Origin: Zobellia amurskyensis
Lineage (GTDB): Bacteria > Bacteroidota > Bacteroidia > Flavobacteriales > Flavobacteriaceae
DNA: 64,000 nt
Assembly (NCBI RefSeq): GCF_009725985.1
Contig: NZ_RCNR01000020.1
Span: forward strand, 1-64,000
Direction of reading: 5' to 3'
The translations under genes and the position numbers were made by a program. The notes below the pieces were generated by a model. The model ran no database searches, had not been told where the DNA came from, and was given only the letters and a program-made list of their open reading frames with translations. This document shows, one piece after another, positions 28,240 to 36,297 of this stretch. The number at the start of each line of letters is the position of its first letter. Position 1 is the stretch's first letter.

Positions 28240-29142
28240 ATGCTCAAGATTGCGTATCACCCTATTTATAATCATTCCTTACCAAAAGGGCACCGATTTC
28301 CAATGCTTAAATATGAGTTGTTACCTAAACAACTTTTACACGAAGGCACTTGTAGCCCAGACAACTTTTTTGAACCGGAAATACCCAATGACAAATACAT
28401 TGTAGCCGTTCACGACCCAGAATATTTCTACGATTTATTGAATATAAAAATCCCACCCAAAGAGGCACGGAAAATAGGTTTTCCATTGACGGAAGACTTA
28501 ATAGAGCGAGAACGAATTATAGCAGATGGTACTATGCAAGCGTGCTTGTTTGCAATTGAAAATGGGATTGCCATGAATATTGCCGGTGGCACGCATCATG
28601 CCTACACTGATCGTGGGGAGGCTTTTTGCATGTTGAACGACCAAGCTATTGGAGCTCGGTATTTACAAGCCAAAAAACTAGCCAAAAAAATACTGATTGT
28701 AGATTTAGATGTTCACCAAGGTAACGGCACTGCCGAAATTTTCCAGAACGACCCCTCCGTATTTACATTCTCCATGCACGGGGCCAACAATTATCCTTTC
28801 AAAAAAGAACAGTCCGATTTAGATATAGCATTACCAAAAAATACTGGAGACGACGATTATTTGTTTGTATTAAAACAGGCCTTACCCAAACTAATTTCTG
28901 AAGAAAAACCCGATTTTATTTTTTATCTCTCCGGTGTAGATGTCATTGCTTCGGACAAACTGGGAACATTAGCACTAAGTGTCGAAGGCTGCAAAGAAAG
29001 GGACGCTTTTGTGCTTAAAACCTGTTATCATATGCAAATACCCGTTCAGTGTAGCATGGGCGGAGGCTATTCTCCTGACATTAAAACTATTGTAGATGCA
29101 CACGCCAACACCTTTAGACTTGCGCAAGAAATTTATTTTTAG
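28240..29142 (+). CDS. Histone deacetylase family protein (class I-like hydrolase)
   Basis: A 300-residue zinc-dependent amidohydrolase of the arginase/deacetylase superfamily. The motifs are in order: GGTHHAYTDRGEAFCMLNDQA (paired His and the FCxxND motif, residues about 107-127), VDLDVHQGNGTAEIF (zinc ligands Asp and His), SMHGANNYPF, and SGVDVIASDKLG (third zinc ligand). Bacterial members deacetylate lysines, polyamines or small molecules; substrate not visible here. The -7 box TATATTTG (28228-28235) ends only 4 nt before the ATG, so the transcript is probably leaderless. The C-terminal GGGYSPDI motif is also conserved. Confidence 0.9.
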   Translation: MLKIAYHPIYNHSLPKGHRFPMLKYELLPKQLLHEGTCSPDNFFEPEIPNDKYIVAVHDPEYFYDLLNIKIPPKEARKIGFPLTEDLIERERIIADGTMQACLFAIENGIAMNIAGGTHHAYTDRGEAFCMLNDQAIGARYLQAKKLAKKILIVDLDVHQGNGTAEIFQNDPSVFTFSMHGANNYPFKKEQSDLDIALPKNTGDDDYLFVLKQALPKLISEEKPDFIFYLSGVDVIASDKLGTLALSVEGCKERDAFVLKTCYHMQIPVQCSMGGGYSPDIKTIVDAHANTFRLAQEIYF

Positions 29143-29273
29143 AGGAAGTGCGCAATCGTTCATAACCCGTAATATTTATATTCGTATTCCTTTATTTCGT
29201 AAATTAACAGGAAGTGACCTGACCAGCGGAGTATAAATACACACCATAGTGTCTATTTTTTTGTCTTTAAACA

Positions 29274-29303
29274 TTGAAGCTTTAAAGAATAAATCTAGTT
29301 TTG
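29274..29303 (+). promoter_or_regulatory. Promoter of the PAP2 gene
   Basis: TTG (29274-29276), a 19-nt spacer and TAGTTTTG (29296-29303). The expected start lies a few bases before the ATG at 29312, so the leader is nearly absent. Confidence 0.75.
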
Positions 29304-29311
29304 CAATTATT

Positions 29312-30145
29312 ATGAAAAAGACACTTGCTTTACTCCTTACCATCTTTACGATTGGTTCTTATGCTCAAGACTCCATCGTACCAGTACCTGAAAAAAGATG
29401 GGACATGTTCAAATACGATTTTGTAAATATGTTTAAAGGTGTTGGCTATTCCTATACCAGGCCCTTTCACTGGAACGGTCAGCAATGGGCTCAATTCGGA
29501 GGTGTAGTAGCGGCTACTGGAACTGTTTATCTTTTTGATGACAATACTTCTGAATTTATTCAGAGACAAAAAGAAGGTGTACCACAGATTATACGAGAAT
29601 ACGGAGAGCTCTATGGTAGTCCTGAAAACAACTATTTAGCAACTTCCGGAGTATATTTGGCCGGATTGATTACCAAAAACGAAAAACTGCGCCGTACAGG
29701 AGTCCTTCTTATAGCATCCGCTACTTCAGCGGGCTTTTTACAGCAAGTTTTAAAATCTGCGGTAGGTCGTGCAAGACCCGTAGCAGAAAGAGGAAAGGAC
29801 ACTTTTGACCCGTTTAATTCCAATAGAAATTATCATTCGTTTCCGTCAGGACATGCCTTACTAGCATTTACAAACGCCTATGCCATTGGCAAACAATTTA
29901 AAAGTCCATGGGTAAAGGCAGGTATTTATACTTTGGGGGCCGTACCCGGTATTTCGCGTATTTGGGATGGCCAGCATTGGTTAAGTGATTTTGTTTTTGC
30001 CTTAGCAATTAGTGTTGCTACAGTAGAATCTATAGACCGGTACCTAGATAAAAAGTATAATGAAAAATACAACGACCAAGCTAAAAAAATGAGCTGGAAC
30101 CTTAATTTTGGTCCAGGAACCTTGGGTGTTGTCCTTCAATTTTAA
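29312..30145 (+). CDS. PAP2 family membrane-associated phosphatase
   Basis: A 277-residue protein with a signal peptide (MKKTLALLLTIFTIGSYAQ) and several hydrophobic segments. The three PAP2 motifs are present: KSAVGRARP (KxxxxxxRP), SFPSGHALL (PSGH) and SRIWDGQHWLSD (SRxxxxxHxxxD). Such enzymes remove phosphate from phosphatidic acid, undecaprenyl pyrophosphate or related lipids. The start at 29312 is preferred to an in-frame upstream ATG (29249) that precedes the promoter. The last 4 nt overlap the end of the convergent symporter gene. Exact lipid substrate unknown. Confidence 0.87.
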   Translation: MKKTLALLLTIFTIGSYAQDSIVPVPEKRWDMFKYDFVNMFKGVGYSYTRPFHWNGQQWAQFGGVVAATGTVYLFDDNTSEFIQRQKEGVPQIIREYGELYGSPENNYLATSGVYLAGLITKNEKLRRTGVLLIASATSAGFLQQVLKSAVGRARPVAERGKDTFDPFNSNRNYHSFPSGHALLAFTNAYAIGKQFKSPWVKAGIYTLGAVPGISRIWDGQHWLSDFVFALAISVATVESIDRYLDKKYNEKYNDQAKKMSWNLNFGPGTLGVVLQF

Positions 30146-31791
30146 AATATCAAATAGGTACTGAGTACCAATGCAGTGATAGCTGCCCCTACAATAAATG
30201 CATATTTCCATGGCTCAACACTTACAGCATCGGTAGTCATTGGCTTATAATCGGTTTCTCTTGGATAAAGTTTTCCAATAACCAACATGATTATAATATT
30301 CAACACAAATAAAATGGCCATCACGTGTAAAAAGTGTGGATAAGCTTCCGCTTGTATTACACTCAATGCTTTGGCATCCGTTATTCCGTTCTGTGCTGCC
30401 TCGACAAGCGCACTATCCACATAATAAGGCTTGATGATAAACTGACTTATGGAATACAGAACAACCCCTGAAATAACTCCAATTTTAGCAGCTATAGCCG
30501 GAACGCGTTTGGTAAAGAAACCTATTACAATTACGGTTAAAATAGGAATACTATAACAACCGTTAGCCTCCTGTAACCATGCAAACAGTCCTTGTGGAGC
30601 ATTGGCAATCAACGGGGCTACACACATTCCTAAAATGCCCAGCACAAGACCGAACATTTTCCCCGCTTTTACGGTTTCAACTTCATTAGCGCTTTTCTTG
30701 AAATATTGACGATAAAGGTCAAACCCGAATAAGGTGGCACTACTGTTCAAAAGACTATTGAAAGAGCTGAGAATAGCACCAAAAAGCACTGCAGCAAAAA
30801 GACCTGTAAATGCAGCAGGAAGTACCCTGGCTACCAGTTTGGGGTAAGCTTGATCTGGATTATCAAGGTTACCCTCAAAAATATGCCACGCAATAATACC
30901 CGGCAATACCACAATTATTGGTATTAAAAACTTTACTAATGCGGCAAGTATAACCCCTTTTTGACCTTCTTTTAAATTTTTCGCCCCGAAAACACGTTGC
31001 AAAATAACCTGGTTCGTACCCCAATAAAACATCTGTACGAGCATCATTCCCGTAAAAATAGTCCCAAAAGGTATTGAGGCATCTACATCTCCTTTTACAT
31101 TGAATTTCTCAGGGTGGCTTTTCCAAAGTACACTTATACCTTCGGAAATACTTCCGTCTCCAATAGCCATCAATCCAAAAACAGGAATAAGAAGACCTCC
31201 AATCAAAAGCCCTATAGAGTTGATAAGATCAGAAACCGCTACAGCTTTTAATCCACCAAAAATTGCATATATAATACCGATAATACCAATACTCCAAACA
31301 CAAATCCATAAAGTAACCGTGTCCGAAAGCCCTAAAAGACTAGGTAAATCGAACATAGTGCTAAAAGCCAAAGACCCAGAATAAAGTACTGATGGAATTA
31401 CCACAATTACATAACCAGATAAAAATAAGGCCGTGAGAATGGCTTTTGTACCATGATCGAATCTATCCTCTACAAATTGCGGAATCGTCGTTATACCGCC
31501 TCTCATGTATCTAGGAAGCAGGAATACGGCTGTTATAATCATGGCTATTGCTGCTAAAGTTTCCCATGCCATAACCAATACACCCTCGGTAAACGCTTGC
31601 CCGTTCAACCCAACAATCTGTTCTGCGGAAAGATTAGTTAGAAGCAACGAACCTGCAATGGTAATCGCCCCTAAACTTCTGCCAGCAAGAAAATAACCAT
31701 CAGCAGATTTTTCATTGGTACTTCTTGTAGCATACCAAGCAATTATAGCCACTAAAAGCGTGAAACCTACAAAAGAAACAATTGAGAGCAT
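30142..31791 (-). CDS. Sodium:solute symporter, SLC5 (SSS) family
   Basis: A 549-residue inner-membrane protein with about 13-14 transmembrane helices. SSS family signatures include the helix-1 region with GYFLAGRSLGAITIAGSLLL, then NLSAEQIVGLNGQAF and the GLFAAVLFGAILSSFNSLLNSSATLFGFDLY block. It resembles Na+/glucose- or galactose-type cotransporters. As third gene of the alpha-galactosidase/acetyltransferase operon, 46 nt after the acetyltransferase stop, it probably imports the oligosaccharide or monosaccharide the locus handles. Exact sugar not determinable. The 3' end overlaps the PAP2 gene by 4 nt. Confidence 0.88.
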   Translation of the reverse strand: MLSIVSFVGFTLLVAIIAWYATRSTNEKSADGYFLAGRSLGAITIAGSLLLTNLSAEQIVGLNGQAFTEGVLVMAWETLAAIAMIITAVFLLPRYMRGGITTIPQFVEDRFDHGTKAILTALFLSGYVIVVIPSVLYSGSLAFSTMFDLPSLLGLSDTVTLWICVWSIGIIGIIYAIFGGLKAVAVSDLINSIGLLIGGLLIPVFGLMAIGDGSISEGISVLWKSHPEKFNVKGDVDASIPFGTIFTGMMLVQMFYWGTNQVILQRVFGAKNLKEGQKGVILAALVKFLIPIIVVLPGIIAWHIFEGNLDNPDQAYPKLVARVLPAAFTGLFAAVLFGAILSSFNSLLNSSATLFGFDLYRQYFKKSANEVETVKAGKMFGLVLGILGMCVAPLIANAPQGLFAWLQEANGCYSIPILTVIVIGFFTKRVPAIAAKIGVISGVVLYSISQFIIKPYYVDSALVEAAQNGITDAKALSVIQAEAYPHFLHVMAILFVLNIIIMLVIGKLYPRETDYKPMTTDAVSVEPWKYAFIVGAAITALVLSTYLIF

Positions 31792-31837
31792 GTATTTGAA
31801 ATTTTGAGTTGGTTAGGAGCAATGAATTAAAAGACCA

Positions 31838-32395
31838 CTAGTTGTCAATTTTCTTTAGTACACGACATGGATTACCCACCGCTACTACATTTTCAGGGAT
31901 ATCCTTTACAACAACACTACCCGATCCAATAACACTATTATTACCAATGGTAACACCCGGATTAACAATTACTCCGCCCCCAATCCAAACATTATCTCCA
32001 ATACGAATTGGTTTTGCATATTCTATCCCTGAGTTACGGGCTTCAAATTCTAAAGGATGGGTAGCCGTGAGCAACTTTACTCCTGGTGCCATCATTACAT
32101 TTTTACCTATATAAACCGGCGCGGCGTCTAAAATAATACAATCAAAGTTAGCGTAGGAATTTTCTCCCCAGAAAATATTAAAACCATAATCGCATGTAAA
32201 ACGGTTTTCGATGTAGAAATTCTTTCCTGTTTCAGCAAATAACTCTTTAAAAAAATGCTTGCGCTGCCGTTCCTTATCCATAGGTATTGATTCAATTTCA
32301 CGCATTAACCTTCTTGCGTTTAACCTACCTCTTACCAATTCCCTATCATGTGGATTATAGGGCTGACCAGCAATCATTTTTTCTTTTTCCGTCAT
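31838..32395 (-). CDS. Sugar O-acetyltransferase (maltose/galactoside acetyltransferase type)
   Basis: A 185-residue left-handed beta-helix acetyltransferase of the Maa/LacA group. It begins MTEKEKMIAGQPYNPHDREL, the typical N-terminal Mac domain. Hexapeptide repeats follow, with the catalytic His in LLTATHPLEFEAR and the end motif NPGVTIGNNSVIGSGSVVVKDIPENVVAVGNPCRVL. It transfers acetyl from acetyl-CoA to sugar hydroxyls. I chose the ATG at 32395, 10 nt after the alpha-galactosidase stop; an upstream in-frame ATG overlaps that gene. Position between hydrolase and permease recalls lacA. Confidence 0.9.
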   Translation of the reverse strand: MTEKEKMIAGQPYNPHDRELVRGRLNARRLMREIESIPMDKERQRKHFFKELFAETGKNFYIENRFTCDYGFNIFWGENSYANFDCIILDAAPVYIGKNVMMAPGVKLLTATHPLEFEARNSGIEYAKPIRIGDNVWIGGGVIVNPGVTIGNNSVIGSGSVVVKDIPENVVAVGNPCRVLKKIDN

Positions 32396-32405
32396 TTGAA
32401 TTCTA

Positions 32406-34175
32406 CTATATTTTCTCGGCTCTAATGATTCCACAGGCAGGAACCTCAATTTCAAGTATACCTTTCGAAAATACTACATTATCCTCCCTTATCAAACTTC
32501 CTTGGCAATCATAAATCTTACAACGATAAGCACCCCAATCTTTTGTGCTTCGGATGACAATATGGTCTGCAATTTGACCATTTAATATATCCATAATTTT
32601 ATTCTCTTTATTAAATTCAATTACCCAAGTATCATAAACCCCAATAATTACATGTCCATTTTTAGACACTCGTTTTGTAGGGTAGTTAGCAAGAGGCTTT
32701 GAAGGAAGAAAATCACCGTTCATAAGAACATCGGCATTTTCATTCCAGTATTTTGTGTAAAAACCAATCATATTTATATACTCCTCTGGTGTTTCGCTCA
32801 ACATAATTGAGAGCTGAGGAACACCAAAAAGTGTATTGATTACTTGAAGTGCAGCAATTTCCAAAGGCTCGTCTTCATGCCAAGTAACCATATCCGAATG
32901 TACGGCGGTATTACCAGCGAGCATACGTATATCCGCAATACGTAATCGGTTCATGGTAGCATCTCCTGGGCAATCAAAAGCCCTGAACATATTTCCATAT
33001 TTACGCATTGCCGGCCCAGTATATTTCTGTCTAAACTCGATAAAAATTTCAGGGTTGATGGCCGTTACCGCTTCTTTTACATCTGTCAGTAAACGGTCAA
33101 CCGCATCATTAATTGAAGCATAATCTGCATCTGGTCCTAGCTGGGTAGGCGTGTCTTTATAAAACCTAAAATCATCTATAAAATCAAGTTTGAAACCATC
33201 TAGATTCCACTCTTTGGCCGCATTTGTATAAATACCTATGAGATGTTGTCTTACCTCTGGGTAGCGTGGATCAAAAACGGGTGCCCACCTATGATCTTCT
33301 GTTAAAAATTTACCTTTAAAAAGTTTGAATGCTTTTGATTTTTCGCCACAAAACGGAACAGAATACCAGAGAGCTACTTTCATTCCTGTCTGATGTACAC
33401 TCTTTACAAATTCGGCCATTTCAGGAATTCGGTCCGGTTTCCAATCTCCCGTGAAATCATAACCCCTATTTGAATCAAAGGTTTGCCATCCATCATCTAT
33501 AATAATAGCTTCATAACCTAAGCGTTTAGCTAGTTTGCACTCCTTAAGCAAAAGTTCTACTTCTAGATTTTGATGAAATTGGTACCAGGTAGAATACAAT
33601 GGTTTTTTTGCGATATCAGGCACATACGCCGGTTTCAACTCCTCAAACGTTTCCCACCAAGATGAAACTGCTTTTAAACTATCCGAAAAATGTTGATTTT
33701 GATTATCCAATCTTAACTGAACTTTAAAATCTTTGAGTGGATAATGCTGCTCAGTGAAAAAAGTGATGTGGCAATAAAAACAATTATCTTCTTCTCTTAA
33801 GCGCGCATTCATCTCCAATTTGTTGATTGCATTGGAACAAGCAAAGGTTAGGATATTCTCGTCACTGTTACCAAAAAGTGAAATGACAGGAGAGTCAATA
33901 GAAATTCTAGACTCCATATTATCCAGCTCCCAGTCCGCCTGAATACGTTTGTTAAAATCAGTTGTTGGCTTCCATACCCCTTTTACATTAATTGCTGGAA
34001 CCTTCCACTGCAGAGTTATTGGTTCAGGAATTCGCTCCTCGTTGCTTGATACTTCAAAATTGTAAATGACCGTACCGTCTTGATCGTATATTTTTTCTAG
34101 AGTGGTTTGAAAATTATCATCCGCTCCAATAATATTTAATTCAGGGGCGGTTATAGAGTTCGTGTTTGCAGTCAT
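32406..34175 (-). CDS. Cytoplasmic GH36-like alpha-galactosidase
   Basis: A 589-residue glycoside hydrolase with an N-terminal beta-sandwich (about 1-170), a TIM barrel and a C-terminal beta domain. The barrel shows IIIDDGWQTFD, the catalytic nucleophile region DGFKLDFIDDF, and a likely acid/base region FRAFDCPGDATMNR. These match clan GH-D, family GH36, whose members cleave terminal alpha-galactosides. No signal peptide is present, so it acts on imported sugar. It heads an operon with the acetyltransferase and the SLC5 symporter. Its promoter carries the tandem operator-like element shared with susC. The GH27/GH31-like neighbours in sequence space leave substrate specificity open. Confidence 0.82.
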   Translation of the reverse strand: MTANTNSITAPELNIIGADDNFQTTLEKIYDQDGTVIYNFEVSSNEERIPEPITLQWKVPAINVKGVWKPTTDFNKRIQADWELDNMESRISIDSPVISLFGNSDENILTFACSNAINKLEMNARLREEDNCFYCHITFFTEQHYPLKDFKVQLRLDNQNQHFSDSLKAVSSWWETFEELKPAYVPDIAKKPLYSTWYQFHQNLEVELLLKECKLAKRLGYEAIIIDDGWQTFDSNRGYDFTGDWKPDRIPEMAEFVKSVHQTGMKVALWYSVPFCGEKSKAFKLFKGKFLTEDHRWAPVFDPRYPEVRQHLIGIYTNAAKEWNLDGFKLDFIDDFRFYKDTPTQLGPDADYASINDAVDRLLTDVKEAVTAINPEIFIEFRQKYTGPAMRKYGNMFRAFDCPGDATMNRLRIADIRMLAGNTAVHSDMVTWHEDEPLEIAALQVINTLFGVPQLSIMLSETPEEYINMIGFYTKYWNENADVLMNGDFLPSKPLANYPTKRVSKNGHVIIGVYDTWVIEFNKENKIMDILNGQIADHIVIRSTKDWGAYRCKIYDCQGSLIREDNVVFSKGILEIEVPACGIIRAEKI

Positions 34176-34311
34176 CTATTTTATATTGGCTGGTAATTAT
34201 TAGTATTTAACGATATTCTACTTCACTATTTTAAGCAAAAAATATTGTTGAAAATTTTAAATCCCTCTTCATCAATTGTAGGAAAACGGTAGATATCAAC
34301 TTATTATTGTA

Positions 34312-34364
34312 CTATGATATACTATGCTACTCACCAAAGATACATTCTATCAGAAAAACCACAA
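34312..34364 (-). promoter_or_regulatory. Promoter and putative operator of the alpha-galactosidase operon
   Basis: On the minus strand: TTG (34362-34364), a 19-nt spacer, and TATCTTTG (34335-34342). Five bases later come TAGCATAG (34322-34329) and, with 10-bp periodicity, TATCATAG (34312-34319). The element covers the expected start site, and the leader is about 155 nt. Elsewhere in the 573-bp gap 34176-34748 only the susD terminator is recognisable. Confidence 0.7.
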
Positions 34365-34672
34365 AGAAAAATCGTGATAATCAACTTCTAAACACCTGAT
34401 TCATAAGCTTAAAAAATAATAAAAACAATGCTATTTTTTCAAACTCCAGAATGAGTTCTCTCTTGATAGAAACCCTATTCTGATTAAAACATTTGAAATA
34501 TACAAATAATAAAACCCAATCGTAAGACATTTCCCTCGTTTAGCGCTAATTAAAACACTTTACTTTTAACCTCTATATTTATCAGGAATATATTGGTTTA
34601 GCAAGAGATCTATCAATCTTACCTAACCAAGCACATAAGCATTTTGAGAGTTACAGACGACCATAAACAAGA

Positions 34673-34710
34673 AGAAATCCTATTTAGAATAAACTCTAAA
34701 TAGAATTTCT
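34673..34710 (-). terminator. Terminator after the SusC/SusD operon
   Basis: CTATTTAGA (34680-34688) pairs with TCTAAATAG (34695-34703), extended by AGAAAT/ATTTCT with one bulged base. A T-rich tract follows on the minus strand, about 40 nt after the susD stop. Confidence 0.65.
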
Positions 34711-34748
34711 TACATTAAATTTTTAAGGAAAACCTTAAAAGAAAACCA

Positions 34749-36275
34749 TTAATATCCTGGGTTCTGTATCAATAAGCCTTTAGATCTATCAATTTCCGTA
34801 AGTGGAAAAGGAAATACATTGTATTTATCATCCCAAGCCGCTCCAAAAACCTCAGCTCCTATACCCCATCTTGTAATATCAAAATACCGATGCGGCTCCA
34901 AAGCTAATTCTACTCTTTTCTCCTGCATTAGAGCATCCATAGGGTCTAATGAACGATCAACAGGGCCTAATCCCGCTCTATCACGTATATCGTCTATTTC
35001 ATCAAAAGCAAGACCTACATCACCACCCCCTTGTATTAAGGCCTCTGCGTATAACAATTTGGCCTCTGCAAATCTAAACCATCGCTCATTGTTAAAATCC
35101 ACTTGTCCGTTAGCAGAAGAGTTACCTACTACAGCATTTAAAGTTCCTCTATACTTCTTCAAAGTATACCCTGACGAAGACCAAGCAGGATCATAAGGAA
35201 TTTCATAACGCGTTCCATCAAAAGAATAATACATATCACCATCTTGATACACAGTAACCGCCAATCTTTCATCACCTGCCTCATAAGCATCCACTAAGTC
35301 TTGGGTTGGAACCCATTGCCCATTTTTACCACCAGGCGCTCCTCCCGCAGCATCCCAATAATTCCCACGTGCCGTACCTTGAGAAGCCTTAAAATCTTCT
35401 GAGTGTGTATCATCAAATACCCAAAGGTTATCATCTGAAAACGGACCTCCATATTGAATTTCGAAAATAGATTCTGAATTATTTTCATTGGTATATGCAA
35501 ATAATTGTTCGTAGTCTGGAACCAAAACGTAAGGTCCTGAGTTTACTACTTCTTCCAAAGCAGTTATTGCCGCAGGCCAATCTTTCTTCCAAACATTTAC
35601 TTTTCCTATATAGGCTTTAGCCGTCCACAAGGTTACCCTACCTGTATTAGATCCGTCCCACTCAACAGGAAGCCCTGACTCAGCTTCAGCCAAATCCGCC
35701 AATATTGCGGCATATAATTCTTCTTGTGTTGCATTAGGTCTGGCCTGATCATTAATATCGGTTCTAATATCCAGAGCTAAAGGTGGGGTTCCAAACATCT
35801 TCATAGCTTGAAAATGAAACCAAGCTCTTAAGAATTTAGCTTCCGCCCCAATTATAGTCTTGTCTTCTGCAGTTAGCTCATTTTCACCATCAAGGTTTTC
35901 AATTACAATATTTGCTCTATAAATACCTTCATATATTTGAGTATATACTGCACCAAACGGTACGTCATTTGAGCGAAGCAAAAGATTATCAATATCTCTG
36001 GAGCTACCCCCGTTTACCTCATCAGCAGCTACATCATCTGTTATGGCCAAGGAAATCTTCCAGAATTCACCTCGTTCGCCAAGAGTTTCCGTACTAGTAC
36101 CCCAGAAATCTTGAATAGAAGAATACGATGCAAAAACAGCTCCATCAAAATCCGTTCTGGTCTTATAGAACTGATTTGTAGTGACACGATCCAGAGGCTC
36201 GAGATCAAGTTGATCACCGCAGGAGAAAACTCCTAACAGCGATACAAATGCGAAAAATATAATTATTTTTTTCAT
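34749..36275 (-). CDS. SusD/RagB family glycan-binding lipoprotein
   Basis: A 508-residue outer-surface lipoprotein. The signal peptide ends in a lipobox with Cys near residue 19 (LLGVFSCGDQLDLEPLD), the usual start of SusD proteins. TPR-like helices follow, with AEAKFLRAWFHFQAMKMFG and the C-terminal EKRVELALEPHRYFDITRWG, both family hallmarks. It binds glycan at the cell surface and caps the SusC channel. It begins 22 nt after susC and shares its transcript. The ligand is inferred to be an alpha-galactoside-containing glycan only from the neighbouring enzymes. Confidence 0.95.
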   Translation of the reverse strand: MKKIIIFFAFVSLLGVFSCGDQLDLEPLDRVTTNQFYKTRTDFDGAVFASYSSIQDFWGTSTETLGERGEFWKISLAITDDVAADEVNGGSSRDIDNLLLRSNDVPFGAVYTQIYEGIYRANIVIENLDGENELTAEDKTIIGAEAKFLRAWFHFQAMKMFGTPPLALDIRTDINDQARPNATQEELYAAILADLAEAESGLPVEWDGSNTGRVTLWTAKAYIGKVNVWKKDWPAAITALEEVVNSGPYVLVPDYEQLFAYTNENNSESIFEIQYGGPFSDDNLWVFDDTHSEDFKASQGTARGNYWDAAGGAPGGKNGQWVPTQDLVDAYEAGDERLAVTVYQDGDMYYSFDGTRYEIPYDPAWSSSGYTLKKYRGTLNAVVGNSSANGQVDFNNERWFRFAEAKLLYAEALIQGGGDVGLAFDEIDDIRDRAGLGPVDRSLDPMDALMQEKRVELALEPHRYFDITRWGIGAEVFGAAWDDKYNVFPFPLTEIDRSKGLLIQNPGY

Positions 36276-36297
36276 AATTTTTTATAATTTTTTAGAC

